Assembly (NCBI RefSeq): GCF_002252635.1
Contig: NZ_NQKX01000011.1
Location: 1 to 64,000 of the forward strand
Source: Synechococcus sp. MW101C3
Lineage (GTDB): Bacteria > Cyanobacteriota > Cyanobacteriia > PCC-6307 > Cyanobiaceae
DNA length: 64,000 nucleotides
Reading direction: 5' to 3'
The stretch's first letter is position 1; every line of letters starts with the position of its first letter. This document shows, piece by piece, positions 9,123 through 21,546 of this stretch. A model generated the notes under the pieces. That model did no database searches. It saw nothing but the letters and a program-made list of their open reading frames with translations, and had not been told where the DNA came from. The translations under genes were made by a program, and so were the position numbers.

Positions 9123-10277
9123 ATGGCCGATCCCTCCGTGCCCGCCGCTCCCCTCAGGCACACGCCCCTGGCCGACGCCTGCCGCGGAGCCGGTGGGCGC
9201 ATGGTGCCCTTCGCCGGCTGGGAGATGGCGGTGCAGTTCTCGGGGCTGGTGGCGGAGCACCAGGCCGTGCGCCAGCACTGTGGTGTCTTCGACATCTCCC
9301 ACATGGGGGTGCTGACCCTGCGGGGGGACGGCGTCAAGGACGCCCTCCAGGCGCTGGTGCCCAGCGACCTGCACCGCATCGGCCCTGGCGAGGCCTGCTA
9401 CACGGTGCTGCTCAATGCGGCCGGCGGCATCCGCGACGACCTGATCGTCTACGACTGCGGGCGCCAGCCCGGGCCGGAGGGCGACGCCGATGTGCTGGTG
9501 CTGGTGATCAACGCCGCCTGCGCCGAGGCAGACACCACCTGGCTGCGTTCCCAGCTGGAACCACACGGGATCGTCGTGGCCGACCGCAAGGGGGAGGGGG
9601 TGCTGCTGGCCCTGCAGGGCCCGGAGGCCGAAGCCCGGCTGGCCGCCCTCAGCGGCGCCGATCTGACCGGCCTGCCCCGTTTTGGTCACCGCACGTTGCC
9701 GTTGGCGGGCAGTGCGGCGGGGGCAGCACGTGGCGCCATGGCGTTCGTGGGCCGCACCGGCTACACCGGCGAAGACGGCTTCGAGCTGCTGCTGGCGGCC
9801 GGCCCCGGCCAGGCCCTGTGGCAGCAACTGCTGGCCGAAGGGGTGACCCCCTGCGGGCTCGGTGCCCGTGACACCCTGCGCCTGGAGGCGGCCATGCACC
9901 TCTACGGCAACGACATGGACGCCACCACCTCCCCCCTGGAGGCCTCGCTGGGCTGGCTGGTGCACCTGGAGATGCCGGCGGCGTTCATCGGCCGCGATGT
10001 GCTCGAACGCCAGACCGCCACAGGGGTGAGCCGCCGCTTGGTGGGCCTGAAGTTGCAGGGCCGGGCGATCGCCCGCCATGGCTACCCGGTGCTGCGCGAC
10101 GGCCAGGTGGTGGGCGAGGTCACCAGCGGCACCTGGTCGCCCACGCTTGCCGAGGCGATCGCGCTTGCCTATGTACCCGCCGACGCGGCCCGGCCCGGCA
10201 CGGCGCTGACGGTGGAGATCCGCGGCCGCCAGGAGCCGGCGGTGGTGGTGCGACGTCCGTTCTACCGGCGTCCCTGA
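9123..10277 (+). CDS. gcvT: Aminomethyltransferase, glycine cleavage system T protein
   Basis: GcvT transfers the methylene group of aminomethylated H-protein to tetrahydrofolate and releases ammonia. In cyanobacteria this is important for photorespiratory glycine. The protein is 384 residues, close to the usual 365. It has PFAGWEMAVQFSG, DISHMGVLTL, LALQGPEAEARLA, and the folate-site region GRTGYTGEDGFELLL. ATG 9123 (MADPSVPAAP) fits the family start; an upstream in-frame extension is not family-like. The other gcv genes are not adjacent. aspS follows on the same strand after 85 bases. Confidence 0.95.
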   Translation: MADPSVPAAPLRHTPLADACRGAGGRMVPFAGWEMAVQFSGLVAEHQAVRQHCGVFDISHMGVLTLRGDGVKDALQALVPSDLHRIGPGEACYTVLLNAAGGIRDDLIVYDCGRQPGPEGDADVLVLVINAACAEADTTWLRSQLEPHGIVVADRKGEGVLLALQGPEAEARLAALSGADLTGLPRFGHRTLPLAGSAAGAARGAMAFVGRTGYTGEDGFELLLAAGPGQALWQQLLAEGVTPCGLGARDTLRLEAAMHLYGNDMDATTSPLEASLGWLVHLEMPAAFIGRDVLERQTATGVSRRLVGLKLQGRAIARHGYPVLRDGQVVGEVTSGTWSPTLAEAIALAYVPADAARPGTALTVEIRGRQEPAVVVRRPFYRRP

Positions 10278-10362
10278 GCCGCCCGGGCACTGGCGCGCGA
10301 GCCGCTGGGGGCCTGGCGCCTGAGGCCCTGTGGGAAACTCGCCCTTCCCCTCGATTTCCCCC

Positions 10363-12186
10363 ATGCGCAGCCACGGATGCGGCGACCTGCGCAGCGATGC
10401 CACGGGCCAGGCCGTGTCGCTGTGCGGCTGGGTGGACCGGCGGCGTGATCACGGCGGTGTGATCTTCATCGATCTGCGCGACCGCAGCGGCACCGTGCAG
10501 ATCACGGTGGATCCCGATCTTTCCCCCGCCGCGTTCGCCGTGGCCGAGCGGCTGCGCAACGAAACCGTGCTGAAGGTGTCGGGCACAGTGCGCGATCGCC
10601 CCGCCGACTCCCGCAACGAGCGGCTCGCCACCGGCGCCGTCGAGGTGCTGGCCGCCGCGATCGAGGTGCTCAACGAGGTGCGGGGCAATCTGCCCTTCCC
10701 GGTGTCGGTGCACGACGACACGCCGGTGCGGGAGGAACTGCGCCTGCGCCACCGCTATCTGGATCTGCGCCGCGAGCGCATGAACGGCAACCTGCGCCTG
10801 CGCGCCCAGACCATCCAGGCGGCCCGCCGCTTCCTCGAGGCCGAGGGCTTCATCGAGGTGGAAACGCCCGTGCTCACCCGCTCCACCCCCGAGGGTGCCC
10901 GTGACTACCTGGTGCCGAGCCGGGTGTGCGGCGGGGAGTGGTTCGCCCTGCCCCAGTCGCCCCAGCTGTTCAAGCAGCTGCTGATGGTGGGTGGCATCGA
11001 GCGCTACTACCAGGTGGCCCGCTGCTTCCGCGACGAAGACCTGCGCGCCGACCGCCAGCCGGAGTTCACCCAGCTCGACATCGAGGTGAGCTTCATGGAG
11101 CAGGAGCAGATCCTGCAGCTCAACGAACGGCTGATCGCCACGATCTGGCGTGCCGTCAAGGGCATCGAGCTGCCCAGCCCCTTCCCCCGGCTCACCTGGC
11201 AGGAGGCGATGGACCGCTACGGCACCGACCGGCCCGACACCCGCTATGGCCTGGAGCTCACCAACGTGAGCGACATCGTGGCCACCAGCGGCTTCAAGGT
11301 GTTCTCCGGCGCCGTGGCCGCCGGTGGAGCGGTGAAATGCATCGCGATCCCCGGCGGCAACGACGCGATCAGCAACGTGCGCATCAAGCCCGGCGGCGAC
11401 GTGTTCTCTGAAGCCACCACCGCCGGCGCCGGGGGCCTGGCCTTCATCCGCGTGCGGGAGGGGGGCGAGATCGACAGCATCGGCGCCATCAAGGACAACC
11501 TGAGCGCCGAGGGCAAGGCCGAGCTGCTGCGCCGCACCGGCGCCGAGCCCGGCACCCTGCTGCTGTTCGGTGCCGGCGACACCGCCACAGTGAACAAGGC
11601 GCTCGACCGGGTGCGCCAGTTCCTGGCCCGTGAGCTGGGTCTGGTGCCCGCCAGCGGCGCCGGCGGCGCCTGGAACTTCCTCTGGGTGGTGGATTTCCCG
11701 ATGTTCGAGTTCAACGCTGAGGAGAACCGGCTTGAGGCTCTGCACCATCCCTTCTGCGCGCCCAATGCCACCGATCTCGGCGCCGATCCGGCCGGCTGGT
11801 CCACGGCCCTGCCCACCGCCCGCGCCCAGGCCTACGACCTGGTGCTCAACGGCCTGGAACTGGGGGGTGGTTCGCTGCGCATCCACGACGCCGCCCTGCA
11901 GAAACAGGTGCTGCAGACGATCGGCCTGCCGCTGGAAGAGGCCGAGCGGCAGTTCGGCTTCCTGATCGAAGCGCTCGACATGGGCGCCCCGCCCCACGGC
12001 GGCATCGCCTTCGGTCTCGATCGCATGGTGATGCTGCTGGCGGGTGAGGAGTCGATCCGCGACACGATCGCCTTCCCCAAGACGCAGCAGGCCCGTTGCC
12101 TGCTCACCCAGGCCCCGGCCGACGTGTCCATGAAGCAGCTGGACGAGCTGCATGTGGCCAGCACCTGGGTGGCGGAGGAGGGCTGA
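10363..12186 (+). CDS. aspS: Aspartyl-tRNA synthetase
   Basis: This class II synthetase charges tRNA-Asp, or possibly both tRNA-Asp and tRNA-Asn in organisms that use the transamidation route. It is 607 residues, typical of the bacterial form with a GAD insertion. The order is an OB-fold anticodon domain ([20 protein letters not shown]), motif 1-2 core ([38 protein letters not shown]), the bacterial insertion, and motif 3 ([13 protein letters not shown]). The start [10 protein letters not shown] at 10363 is the family start. It lies between gcvT and dps on the same strand. Confidence 0.97.
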   Translation: MRSHGCGDLRSDATGQAVSLCGWVDRRRDHGGVIFIDLRDRSGTVQITVDPDLSPAAFAVAERLRNETVLKVSGTVRDRPADSRNERLATGAVEVLAAAIEVLNEVRGNLPFPVSVHDDTPVREELRLRHRYLDLRRERMNGNLRLRAQTIQAARRFLEAEGFIEVETPVLTRSTPEGARDYLVPSRVCGGEWFALPQSPQLFKQLLMVGGIERYYQVARCFRDEDLRADRQPEFTQLDIEVSFMEQEQILQLNERLIATIWRAVKGIELPSPFPRLTWQEAMDRYGTDRPDTRYGLELTNVSDIVATSGFKVFSGAVAAGGAVKCIAIPGGNDAISNVRIKPGGDVFSEATTAGAGGLAFIRVREGGEIDSIGAIKDNLSAEGKAELLRRTGAEPGTLLLFGAGDTATVNKALDRVRQFLARELGLVPASGAGGAWNFLWVVDFPMFEFNAEENRLEALHHPFCAPNATDLGADPAGWSTALPTARAQAYDLVLNGLELGGGSLRIHDAALQKQVLQTIGLPLEEAERQFGFLIEALDMGAPPHGGIAFGLDRMVMLLAGEESIRDTIAFPKTQQARCLLTQAPADVSMKQLDELHVASTWVAEEG

Positions 12187-12289
12187 GCCCGCAGCGGCCG
12201 CCAATGTTTCCCACGGGCTGTGGCGTTGTTGCCGCAGGCCGTATCCCCACGGCTAGAACGAGGTTCCCACCTCTCCCCCGAACGCCCCC

Positions 12290-12775
12290 ATGGCCGTCAC
12301 CGCTCCTCCGATCGACATCGGCATTCCTGAGAGCCAGCGGCTGCAGATCGCCGCTGGCCTCGGCAACGTGCTGGCCGATTCCTACGTGCTCTACGCCAAG
12401 ACCCACGGCTTCCACTGGAACGTCACCGGGCCGATGTTCAACACGCTCCACCTGATGTTCATGGACCAGTACACGGAGTTGTGGACGGCCCTCGACCTGA
12501 TCGCCGAGCGGATCCGTGCCCTCGGTTGCCCGGCCCCCTACGGCGGCGCCACCTATGCGGGCCTCTCCTCGATCCCCGAAACCGAAGGTGTGCCCACCGC
12601 CCTCGCCATGGTGCGCGAGCTGGTGGAGGGCCACGAAGCGGTGGCTCGCACGATCCGCTCGGTGTTCACCGTGGCTGATGAGGCCAATGACCAACCCACC
12701 GCCGACCTGCTGACCCAGCGCCTGCAGATCCACGAGAAAACCGCGTGGATGCTGCGCAGCCTGCTGGAGGGCTGA
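12290..12775 (+). CDS. dps: Dps-family ferritin-like protein
   Basis: This 161-residue protein is a DNA-protection-during-starvation / mini-ferritin homologue. Such proteins oxidise Fe(II) with peroxide and store iron in a 12-mer. The inter-subunit ferroxidase motif is clear: [14 protein letters not shown] (His), then [18 protein letters not shown] (Asp and Glu). The ending [12 protein letters not shown] is also typical. It follows aspS by 103 bases and precedes pyrG, so it is probably transcribed alone. DNA binding is not implied, since the N-terminal tail is short and not very basic. Confidence 0.95.
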   Translation: MAVTAPPIDIGIPESQRLQIAAGLGNVLADSYVLYAKTHGFHWNVTGPMFNTLHLMFMDQYTELWTALDLIAERIRALGCPAPYGGATYAGLSSIPETEGVPTALAMVRELVEGHEAVARTIRSVFTVADEANDQPTADLLTQRLQIHEKTAWMLRSLLEG

Positions 12776-12860
12776 GTCTCGCGGTGGTGGCGCAGGCCGT
12801 GTTGCCCGCGCAGCGGGCCTGGTGGCGGCGGCTTCAGTGCGGGCGGAGGACGCTCGATAG

Positions 12861-14591
<1,731 letters not shown>

Positions 14592-14639
14592 GTCTGTTCT
14601 CCTGAGCCTTTCCCGTTGAGCCTTGCCCTGCCCGTGGCC

Positions 14640-15284
14640 ATGACTCCGCCGGCGTCCGCTGCCCTGCCGGTGGTGGAAACCTTCCACTCGATCCAGGGGG
14701 AAGGAAGCCACGCTGGTCGCAGTGCGTTCTTCCTGCGGCTGGCGGGCTGCACAGTGGGTTGTCCCTGGTGTGACACCAAGGGCTCCTGGCCGCAGCAGGC
14801 CCATCCGCTGCAGCCCCTGGCGGCGCTGGCGGCGGAGATGACCGCGGCGGCGGCGGCCGGAGCGGCCTTTGTGGTGATCACCGGCGGAGAACCGCTGCAC
14901 CACGACCTCACGGCCCTGTGCGCCCAGCTGCGCGGCGCCGTGGATCCGCCGCTGCCCCTGCACCTGGAAACCAGCGGTGTCGATCACCTCAGCGGCCATT
15001 TCGACTGGATCACCCTCTCGCCCAAACGCCACCGGCCGCCGCTGCAGGAGCTGCTCAGCTGCTGCGACGAGCTCAAGGTGGTGGTGCACGAGCCCGACGA
15101 CCTCGCCTTCGCCACCGCCATGGCCGCGGCGGCCCGGCAGGAGCGGCACACGGCTCCGCCCCAGCTGCTGCTGCAACCCGGTTGGCAGAGCAGCCAGGGG
15201 CGGGCGCTGGCCTTGGAGTTCGTGCGCGCCAGTCCCGACTGGCGGCTCAGCCTGCAGAGCCACAAGTGGCTGGGGGTGCGCTGA
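14640..15284 (+). CDS. queE: 7-carboxy-7-deazaguanine synthase (radical SAM)
   Basis: QueE forms the 7-deazaguanine ring in queuosine biosynthesis by radical SAM chemistry. The protein of about 214 residues has the substrate loop [11 protein letters not shown] followed by the cluster motif CTVGCPWC (Cys-x3-Cys-x2-Cys), typical of the radical SAM superfamily. ITGGEPL supplies the SAM-binding GGEP-type motif. LSPKRH and ELKVV further down are QueE-like. ATG 14640 was preferred over a TTG at 14616 eight codons upstream. It sits 48 bases after pyrG and 34 bases before hisS. Confidence 0.9.
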   Translation: MTPPASAALPVVETFHSIQGEGSHAGRSAFFLRLAGCTVGCPWCDTKGSWPQQAHPLQPLAALAAEMTAAAAAGAAFVVITGGEPLHHDLTALCAQLRGAVDPPLPLHLETSGVDHLSGHFDWITLSPKRHRPPLQELLSCCDELKVVVHEPDDLAFATAMAAAARQERHTAPPQLLLQPGWQSSQGRALALEFVRASPDWRLSLQSHKWLGVR

Positions 15285-15318
15285 GCGGCGATCCCGCAAA
15301 CTGTCCCCAGACCTGGAC

Positions 15319-16590
15319 ATGGGCGTGGAGAAACTGCAGAGCCTGCGCGGCATGGTGGATCTGCTGCCGGCGCAGCTGCCGGTCTGGCAGCACGTGGAGG
15401 CGGTGGCCCGCGATCACTTCCGCCGTGCCGGGCTGAGTGAGATCCGCACGCCGCTGCTGGAGGTCACCGAGCTGTTCGCCCGGGGCATCGGCGAGGCCAC
15501 CGATGTGGTGGGCAAGGAGATGTACAGCTTCGAAGACCGGGGTCAGCGCCGCTGCACGCTGCGGCCGGAAGGCACCGCCTCGGTGGTGCGGGCGGTGCTG
15601 GAGCACGGCCTGCTCAGCCAGGGCCCGCAGCGGCTCTGGTACGGCGGCCCGATGTTCCGCTACGAACGGCCCCAGGCCGGGCGTCAGCGCCAGTTCCACC
15701 AGATCGGCCTGGAGTTTCTCGGTGCTACCGATCCCCGCAGCGATGCCGAAGCGATCGCGATCGCCTGGGATCTGCTCACCGCCCTGGGCGTCAGCGGCCT
15801 GGCGCTGGAGCTCAACTCCCTGGGCGATGCCAGCGACCGGGCGGCGTACCGGCAGGCGCTGGTGGGCTGGCTGGAGCAGCGGCGCGAGCAGCTCGACCCG
15901 GAGGCGTGCGAGCGCATCGCCACCAACCCGCTGCGCATCCTCGACAGCAAGAACCCGGCCACCCAGGCCGTCCTGGCGGACGCGCCGCTGCTGATCGACC
16001 ACCTCAGCGCGGCGAGCCGCCAGCGCTTCGAGCAGGTGCGCGAGCTGCTCGATCGCCTCGCGATTCCTTACCAGCTCAACCCCCGCCTGGTGCGCGGGCT
16101 CGACTACTACGCCCACACGGCGTTCGAGATCACCAGCGATCAGCTGGGTGCCCAGGCCACCGTCTGTGGCGGCGGCCGCTACGACGGGCTGGTGGAGCAG
16201 CTGGGCGGGCCAGCCACAGCGGCGATCGGCTGGGCGATCGGCATGGAGCGGCTGGTCGTGCTGCTGGAGCGTGCCGGTGCGACCGGCGCCGCGGCGCCGG
16301 TGCCGGCGGTGTACGTGGTGAGCCGCGGGCCCCTGGCGGAAGCGATGGCGCTCGATCTCGCCACGCAGCTGCGGCGCCGGGGCCAGGCGGCGGAGCTGGA
16401 TCTCTCCGGTGCCGCCTTCGCGCGGCAGCTCAAGCGCGCCGACCGCTCCGGCGCCCCCTGGGCGGTGGTGATCGGCGAAAGCGAAGCGGAACAGGGCCTG
16501 GTGCTGCTGAAGAATCTGCTGGGCGGCGGTGCCGAGCAGCGGCTCAGCCCGTCGGCCGTTCTTGCCCAGCTCGCCGGATCCGCCGGCTGA
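15319..16590 (+). CDS. hisS: Histidyl-tRNA synthetase
   Basis: This 423-residue class IIa synthetase charges tRNA-His. Motif 1 region [17 protein letters not shown], motif 2 ([36 protein letters not shown]), the HisA signature [14 protein letters not shown], and motif 3 ([15 protein letters not shown]) are all present. A C-terminal anticodon-binding domain follows (AVYVVSRG onward). The start [12 protein letters not shown] at 15319 fits the family. It closes the run pyrG-queE-hisS, and a 155-base spacer separates it from the nucleotide-sugar cassette. Confidence 0.97.
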   Translation: MGVEKLQSLRGMVDLLPAQLPVWQHVEAVARDHFRRAGLSEIRTPLLEVTELFARGIGEATDVVGKEMYSFEDRGQRRCTLRPEGTASVVRAVLEHGLLSQGPQRLWYGGPMFRYERPQAGRQRQFHQIGLEFLGATDPRSDAEAIAIAWDLLTALGVSGLALELNSLGDASDRAAYRQALVGWLEQRREQLDPEACERIATNPLRILDSKNPATQAVLADAPLLIDHLSAASRQRFEQVRELLDRLAIPYQLNPRLVRGLDYYAHTAFEITSDQLGAQATVCGGGRYDGLVEQLGGPATAAIGWAIGMERLVVLLERAGATGAAAPVPAVYVVSRGPLAEAMALDLATQLRRRGQAAELDLSGAAFARQLKRADRSGAPWAVVIGESEAEQGLVLLKNLLGGGAEQRLSPSAVLAQLAGSAG

Positions 16591-16745
16591 CTGGATCAGC
16601 CGGTTCACCAGTGCCCGCCGGCCCGGATCACCCCGTCGACCTGAACACCAGAGCGACCGGATCAGCAAGTTGACTCCGCAACGGCAAGAGGCCCGGCCAG
16701 CGGGGATAATTTCCGGAACAGGATGAATGGATTCAGGGTGAGCCG

Positions 16746-18194
16746 TTGGACGTAGTGCATCCGCCCGAGGTTCGCTCCATCTGCTGCATCGGTGCCGGGT
16801 ATGTCGGCGGGCCGACGATGGCGGTGATTGCCGATCGCTGCCCGCACCTCCAGGTCACCCTGGTGGACCTCAACGCCGCCAGGATCGCCGCCTGGAACGA
16901 CCCGGATCTCGCCAACCTGCCGGTCTATGAGCCGGGACTGGCGGAGGTGGTGGGCCGCTGCCGCGGTCGCAATCTGCACTTCACCACCGAGGTGGATGAC
17001 GCCATCGCCAGCGCCGACATGGTGTTCCTCTCGGTGAACACCCCCACCAAGACCCGCGGTCTGGGAGCGGGGCAGGCCTCCGACCTGCGCTGGATCGAAG
17101 CTTCGGCCCGCCAGGTGGCGGCGCAGGCCACGGGCCACACGATCGTGGTGGAGAAAAGCACCCTGCCGGTGCGCACGGCCGAAACGATCAAGCAGATCCT
17201 GATGGGATCCCAGAGCCTGGCCGGCGGTGCCAGTCCGGGCGGCGAGTCCGGCCTGGAGGCGAAAACCTTCTCGGTGCTCTCCAATCCGGAATTCCTGGCA
17301 GAGGGCACCGCCATTCGCGATCTTGAGCATCCCGACCGGGTGCTGATCGGTGGCGAAGACCCTGCAGCGATCGCCGCGCTGTCGGCCATCTATGGCCATT
17401 GGGTGGACCCGGAGCGCATCCTGCACACCAACCTGTGGAGCAGCGAGCTCTCCAAGCTCACCGCCAACGCCTTCCTGGCCCAGCGCATCTCTTCGATCAA
17501 CGCCGTGGGTGCGCTGTGCGAGGCCACTGGCGCTGACATCACCGAAGTGGCGCGGGCAATCGGCAGCGACTCGCGCATCGGCATGAAGTTTCTCGCCGCG
17601 GGCCCCGGCTTCGGCGGCAGTTGCTTCCAGAAGGACATTCTCAACCTTGTCTACCTCTGCCGCCATTACGGCCTCGACGACGCTGCCAGCTACTGGGAGC
17701 AGGTGGTGGTTTTCAACAGCTGGCAGCAGCAGCGCATTGCCCGACTTGTGGTGAGCCGGCTGTTCGGCACCGTGAGCGGTAAGCGCCTGGCGGTGCTGGG
17801 TTTCGCCTTCAAGGCCGACACCAACGACACCCGCGAGTCACCGGCCATTGCGATCTGCCGTGGTCTGCTTGAGGAAGGGGCTCACCTGGTGATTCACGAC
17901 CCCAAGGTGGCCACCACCCAGATCAGCGCCGATCTGGGCCGCCCACCCGATGCCTGCGAGCGTGGCTTTGCCGATGACGGCAAGTGGCAGCGGGCGGAAA
18001 CCCCACTGGAGGCCGTGACGGGCGCCGATGCGGTGATCGTGCTCACTGAATGGGGCGCTTACCGCACGCTTGACTGGCCGGCGATCGCCGCCGCAATGCG
18101 ACGGCCGGCCTGGCTGTTCGACGTGCGTGACATCACCGACACCGCAGCGGCACGACAGGCTGGTCTGCAAGTGTGGTCCGTGGGCAAGGGCTGA
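16746..18194 (+). CDS. ugd: UDP-glucose 6-dehydrogenase
   Basis: This enzyme oxidises UDP-glucose to UDP-glucuronate with two NAD+. It is 482 residues. The N-terminal Rossmann motif is CIGAGYVGGPTM, followed by SVNTPTK and EKSTLPVRTAE. The catalytic Cys lies in FGGSCFQKDILNLVYLC, and the C-terminal substrate domain has GFAFKADTNDTRESPA. The start appears to be TTG at 16746 after an AGGGTGAG site; a GTG nine bases on is an alternative. It directly abuts uxs (no gap), which uses its product. N-terminal RSICCIGAGYVGG resembles the animal/plant-like long form of the family. Confidence 0.95.
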   Translation: MDVVHPPEVRSICCIGAGYVGGPTMAVIADRCPHLQVTLVDLNAARIAAWNDPDLANLPVYEPGLAEVVGRCRGRNLHFTTEVDDAIASADMVFLSVNTPTKTRGLGAGQASDLRWIEASARQVAAQATGHTIVVEKSTLPVRTAETIKQILMGSQSLAGGASPGGESGLEAKTFSVLSNPEFLAEGTAIRDLEHPDRVLIGGEDPAAIAALSAIYGHWVDPERILHTNLWSSELSKLTANAFLAQRISSINAVGALCEATGADITEVARAIGSDSRIGMKFLAAGPGFGGSCFQKDILNLVYLCRHYGLDDAASYWEQVVVFNSWQQQRIARLVVSRLFGTVSGKRLAVLGFAFKADTNDTRESPAIAICRGLLEEGAHLVIHDPKVATTQISADLGRPPDACERGFADDGKWQRAETPLEAVTGADAVIVLTEWGAYRTLDWPAIAAAMRRPAWLFDVRDITDTAAARQAGLQVWSVGKG

Positions 18195-19151
18195 GTGACG
18201 GCACCTGTGGCTTCAAGGCGCAACCTGGTGACCGGTGGCGCCGGCTTTCTCGGTTCCACCCTGGTGGACCGGTTGATGGAAGCTGGCGAGGAGGTGATCT
18301 GCCTCGACAACTACTTCACTGGCACCAAGGTCAACGTCGCCCGCTGGATCGGGCATCCCAGCTTCGAGCTGATTCGCCATGACGTGACCGAGCCGATCCT
18401 GCTGGAGGTTGACCGGATCTGGCACCTGGCTTGCCCCGCTTCGCCGCGGTACTACCAGGCCAACCCGATCAAGACCGCCAAGACGAGTTTTCTCGGCACC
18501 TACAACATGCTGGGTCTGGCCCGCCGGGTCGGAGCCCGCTTGCTGATGGCCAGCACCAGCGAGGTGTATGGCGATCCGGAAGTGCATCCACAGCCCGAGA
18601 GTTATCGCGGTTGCGTGAACACCACCGGCATTCGCTCCTGTTACGACGAAGGCAAGCGCATTGCCGAGGCGCTCTGCTTCGATTACCACCGAATGCATGG
18701 CACGGAGATTCGCGTGGCGCGCATCTTCAACACCTACGGACCGCGCATGTTTTCTGATGATGGCCGTGTGGTGAGTAACTTCGTGGTCCAGGCCTTGCGC
18801 GGTCAACCCCTTACCCTGTACGGCGACGGAAGCCAGACCCGCAGCTTCTGCTATGTCGATGATCTTGTGGAAGGATTGATTCGCTTAATGAACGCGAACC
18901 ATAATGGACCGATCAATATCGGCAATCCAGGTGAATTCACCATCCGCCAGCTGGCTGATCTGGTGCGCGCTCGCATCAACCCATCGCTGCCCTTTGTCTA
19001 TCTGCCGCTGCCGCAGGATGACCCGCTCCAGCGCCAGCCGGTGATCGACCTGGCCCGCCGCGAACTGGGCTGGGAACCCAAGGTGTCCTTGGAAGAGGGG
19101 TTGGACCCCACGATCGCCTACTTTCGCCGCAGCCTGGGGCTCGATTCATGA
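18195..19151 (+). CDS. uxs: UDP-glucuronate decarboxylase (UDP-xylose synthase)
   Basis: This short-chain dehydrogenase converts UDP-glucuronate to UDP-xylose. It is 318 residues with the NAD motif TGGAGFLGS, the Ser of [11 protein letters not shown], the catalytic YxxxK in YDEGKRIAE, and the UXS-typical [15 protein letters not shown] and [10 protein letters not shown]. The GTG start at 18195 begins right after the ugd stop, so translation is coupled. The 3' end overlaps galE by four bases. Codon use in 18.7-19.0 kb is slightly AT-richer than in the neighbours. Confidence 0.94.
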   Translation: MTAPVASRRNLVTGGAGFLGSTLVDRLMEAGEEVICLDNYFTGTKVNVARWIGHPSFELIRHDVTEPILLEVDRIWHLACPASPRYYQANPIKTAKTSFLGTYNMLGLARRVGARLLMASTSEVYGDPEVHPQPESYRGCVNTTGIRSCYDEGKRIAEALCFDYHRMHGTEIRVARIFNTYGPRMFSDDGRVVSNFVVQALRGQPLTLYGDGSQTRSFCYVDDLVEGLIRLMNANHNGPINIGNPGEFTIRQLADLVRARINPSLPFVYLPLPQDDPLQRQPVIDLARRELGWEPKVSLEEGLDPTIAYFRRSLGLDS

Positions 19152-20191
19152 CCCTGCTTGTGACTGGAGGGGCTGGCTACATCGGCAGCCATACGGTGCG
19201 TGCCCTGCAGCAGGCGGGCCACCGGCCTGTGGTGCTCGACAACCTCGTGTATGGGCACCGTTCCATCGTGGAAGAGGTGCTGCGAGTGCCGCTGGTGCAG
19301 GGCCAGGTGGGTGATCGTGCCTTGATTGAGGCCTTGCTCAGCGGCCGCCATCCCGCCTGCGGCGGTGTGCCAGTGCGTGCTGTGCTGCATTTCGCCGCCT
19401 ATGCCTATGTGGGCGAATCGGTTCTGGATCCTGCCAAGTATTACCGCAACAATCTCGGCGACACCCTCACCTTGCTCGAAGCGCTCGTGGAGCCGGTGCG
19501 CACCGGCCAAGGGCCGGCCATTCCGATCGTGTTCTCCTCCACCTGCGCAACGTATGGCAGCCCGGAGACGGTGCCGATCACGGAGGACACCCCCCAGCGG
19601 CCGATCAATTCCTATGGACGCAGCAAGTGGATGGTGGAGCAGATGCTGGCAGATTTCGCGGCCGCCTATGGGCTGCCCAGCGTGATCTTCCGCTATTTCA
19701 ATGCGGCCGGCGCTGATCCGCACGGTGACCTCGGCGAAGACCACGACCCCGAAACCCACCTGATCCCGCTGGTGCTCGATGCGATTTCCGGCCGGCGCGA
19801 GAGCATCAAGATCTTCGGCACCGATTACCCCACCCCCGATGGCACCTGCCTGCGGGATTACATCCACGTCAGTGATCTGGCCGACGCCCATGTGCTGGGC
19901 CTTGAGCATCTTCTGGCCGGCGGGGCGCACCAGCCGGTTGAGCCGTTGATCTTCAACCTCGGCACGGGCACGGCCTTTTCGGTCCAGGAGGTGCTCACCG
20001 CGGCCCAGGAGGTCACGCAACGCCCGCTCACCGCCGTGGTGGCGCCGCGCCGGCCTGGCGATCCGCCGACCCTGGTGGCCAGCGCGCAGAAGGCCCGGCA
20101 GGTGCTGGGCTGGGAGCCCCGTTACCCGGATCTGCGCGAGATCATCGCCCACGCCTGGGCGTGGCACCAGCGCACCGGACCCACCCCCTGA
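19148..20191 (+). CDS. galE: UDP-glucose 4-epimerase
   Basis: GalE interconverts UDP-glucose and UDP-galactose through a 4-keto intermediate held with NAD+. The 347-residue protein has [34 protein letters not shown], the catalytic YGRSKWMVE (YxxxK), and [13 protein letters not shown], all typical of GalE. Its ATG overlaps the uxs stop by four bases (ATGA). The fourth cassette gene follows after three bases, so all four appear to be one operon. Confidence 0.93.
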   Translation: MTLLVTGGAGYIGSHTVRALQQAGHRPVVLDNLVYGHRSIVEEVLRVPLVQGQVGDRALIEALLSGRHPACGGVPVRAVLHFAAYAYVGESVLDPAKYYRNNLGDTLTLLEALVEPVRTGQGPAIPIVFSSTCATYGSPETVPITEDTPQRPINSYGRSKWMVEQMLADFAAAYGLPSVIFRYFNAAGADPHGDLGEDHDPETHLIPLVLDAISGRRESIKIFGTDYPTPDGTCLRDYIHVSDLADAHVLGLEHLLAGGAHQPVEPLIFNLGTGTAFSVQEVLTAAQEVTQRPLTAVVAPRRPGDPPTLVASAQKARQVLGWEPRYPDLREIIAHAWAWHQRTGPTP

Positions 20192-20194
20192 ACC

Positions 20195-21229
20195 ATGGCG
20201 TCACCCGTGTTGCCTCCAGCTGGACCCATCCTCGTGACTGGCGCTGCCGGGTTCATTGGCGCGGCGCTCTGCGAGCGCCTGCTGGCCCGTGGCGAACGGG
20301 TGATCGGCCTCGACAACCTCAACAGCTACTACGACCCGGCCCTCAAGCAGGCACGGCTGGCCCGGCTTGAGCGCAGCGATGGCTTCCGGTTTCACCGCCT
20401 GGATCTGGAGAATGGGGAGGCCATGGCGGCGCTGTTCGCGGCCGAGCGCCCCGCACGGGTGGTGCATCTGGCCGCCCAGGCGGGGGTGCGCTACTCGCTG
20501 GAGAACCCCGCCGCCTACATCCAGAGCAACCTGGTGGGGTTCGGCCACATCCTGGAGGGGTGCCGCCATCACGGCGCCGGCCACCTTGTGTATGCCTCCA
20601 GCAGCTCCGTGTATGGCGGCAACCGCCGCATGCCCTTCGGCGAGCAGGACGCGGTCAACCATCCGGTGAGCCTGTACGCGGCCACCAAGAAGGCCAACGA
20701 GCTCATGGCGCACACCTACAGCCACCTCTATGGGCTGCCCGCCACCGGTCTGCGCTTTTTCACCGTCTATGGCCCCTGGGGCCGGCCGGACATGGCCCCG
20801 ATGCTGTTCGCCCGCGCCATCCTGGCCGGCGAGCCGATCCGGGTGTTCAACCACGGCCGCATGCAGCGGGATTTCACCTACATCGACGACATCGTTGAGG
20901 GGGTGGTGCGCTGCCTCGATAAACCGGCCACCGCCGATCCGCTCTTCGACCCACTGGGCCCCAATCCCGCCACCGCGGCGGTGCCCCACCGGGTGTTCAA
21001 CATCGGCAACAGCCAGCCCACGCCTCTGCTCGAGTTCATCGGGGTGATGGAGGCGGCACTCGGCACCCCGGCGATCCAGAGCCTGGAGCCGATGCAGCCT
21101 GGAGACGTGGAGGCCACCGCTGCCGACACCGCCGCCCTCGAGGCTTGGGTGGGCTTTGCGCCCCACACCCCGATCACAGAGGGTGTGGCCCGCTTCGCCC
21201 ACTGGTACCGCAGCTACTACCAGGCCTGA
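20195..21229 (+). CDS. UDP-glucuronate 4-epimerase
   Basis: This 344-residue SDR epimerase has TGAAGFIGAALCERL, LAAQAGVRYSLENPAAYI, SSSSVYGGNRRMPF and the catalytic YAATKKANELMAH. The QAGVRYS and YG..TGLRFFTVYGPWGRPDMA motifs are characteristic of the UDP-glucuronate 4-epimerase group that makes UDP-galacturonate. This fits its position three bases after galE in an operon that starts with ugd. A role in capsule or lipopolysaccharide sugar supply is inferred. It converges on psbJ, with the psb terminator between. Confidence 0.9.
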   Translation: MASPVLPPAGPILVTGAAGFIGAALCERLLARGERVIGLDNLNSYYDPALKQARLARLERSDGFRFHRLDLENGEAMAALFAAERPARVVHLAAQAGVRYSLENPAAYIQSNLVGFGHILEGCRHHGAGHLVYASSSSVYGGNRRMPFGEQDAVNHPVSLYAATKKANELMAHTYSHLYGLPATGLRFFTVYGPWGRPDMAPMLFARAILAGEPIRVFNHGRMQRDFTYIDDIVEGVVRCLDKPATADPLFDPLGPNPATAAVPHRVFNIGNSQPTPLLEFIGVMEAALGTPAIQSLEPMQPGDVEATAADTAALEAWVGFAPHTPITEGVARFAHWYRSYYQA

Positions 21230-21280
21230 GCGGTTCCGCTGGAGCCGCCCAAAGAAAGGCGCAGGAAGGAAAAGCACAAC

Positions 21281-21305
21281 AAAAAAAGCGGGCCCTCGGG
21301 CCCGC
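21281..21305 (-). terminator. Rho-independent terminator of the psbE-F-L-J cluster
   Basis: On the minus strand a perfect 8-bp GC stem, GCGGGCCC with GGGCCCGC and a two-base loop (21288-21305), is followed by seven T residues (21281-21287). It lies 25 bases after the psbJ stop and is oriented to end psbEFLJ transcription. The stem itself can also stop transcripts from the convergent sugar operon, but without a T-run on that side. Confidence 0.9.
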
Positions 21306-21330
21306 GAAGCTTGAAGCCGAGCAGGGGGAA

Positions 21331-21531
21331 TCAGGCCGAACCCACACCCACATAGGAGCCGTAGAAGAACAGGCCGACCACGAAGATCACGGCGATACCG
21401 CCGGCGGTGGCCACCAACCAGAGGGGAAGAACCCCTTCGGTCCAGCGGCTCTTCCAGGCCACGGCCGGTCGGCCGTCAGGCAGGCGATCGGGAATGCGAC
21501 CGTCAGGTAGTGCGGATTTCTTGCCGCTCAT
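21331..21531 (-). CDS. psbJ: Photosystem II protein J
   Basis: This 66-residue protein has a single transmembrane helix at about residues 35-57 ([20 protein letters not shown]) and the C-terminal [14 protein letters not shown] that identifies PsbJ, a small photosystem II subunit near cytochrome b559. The N-terminal extension [20 protein letters not shown] is typical of cyanobacterial forms. It is the last gene of the psbE-F-L-J cluster, 15 bases after psbL, and is followed by a strong terminator. Confidence 0.97.
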   Translation of the reverse strand: MSGKKSALPDGRIPDRLPDGRPAVAWKSRWTEGVLPLWLVATAGGIAVIFVVGLFFYGSYVGVGSA

Positions 21532-21546
21532 GGCTGAATCTCCCGA

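Noticed and set aside
8688-10403. Minus-strand frame of 571 codons opposite gcvT
   Set aside because: It is the antisense shadow of gcvT; its sequence is Gly/His/Gln-rich in the way such shadows are in GC-rich genomes.
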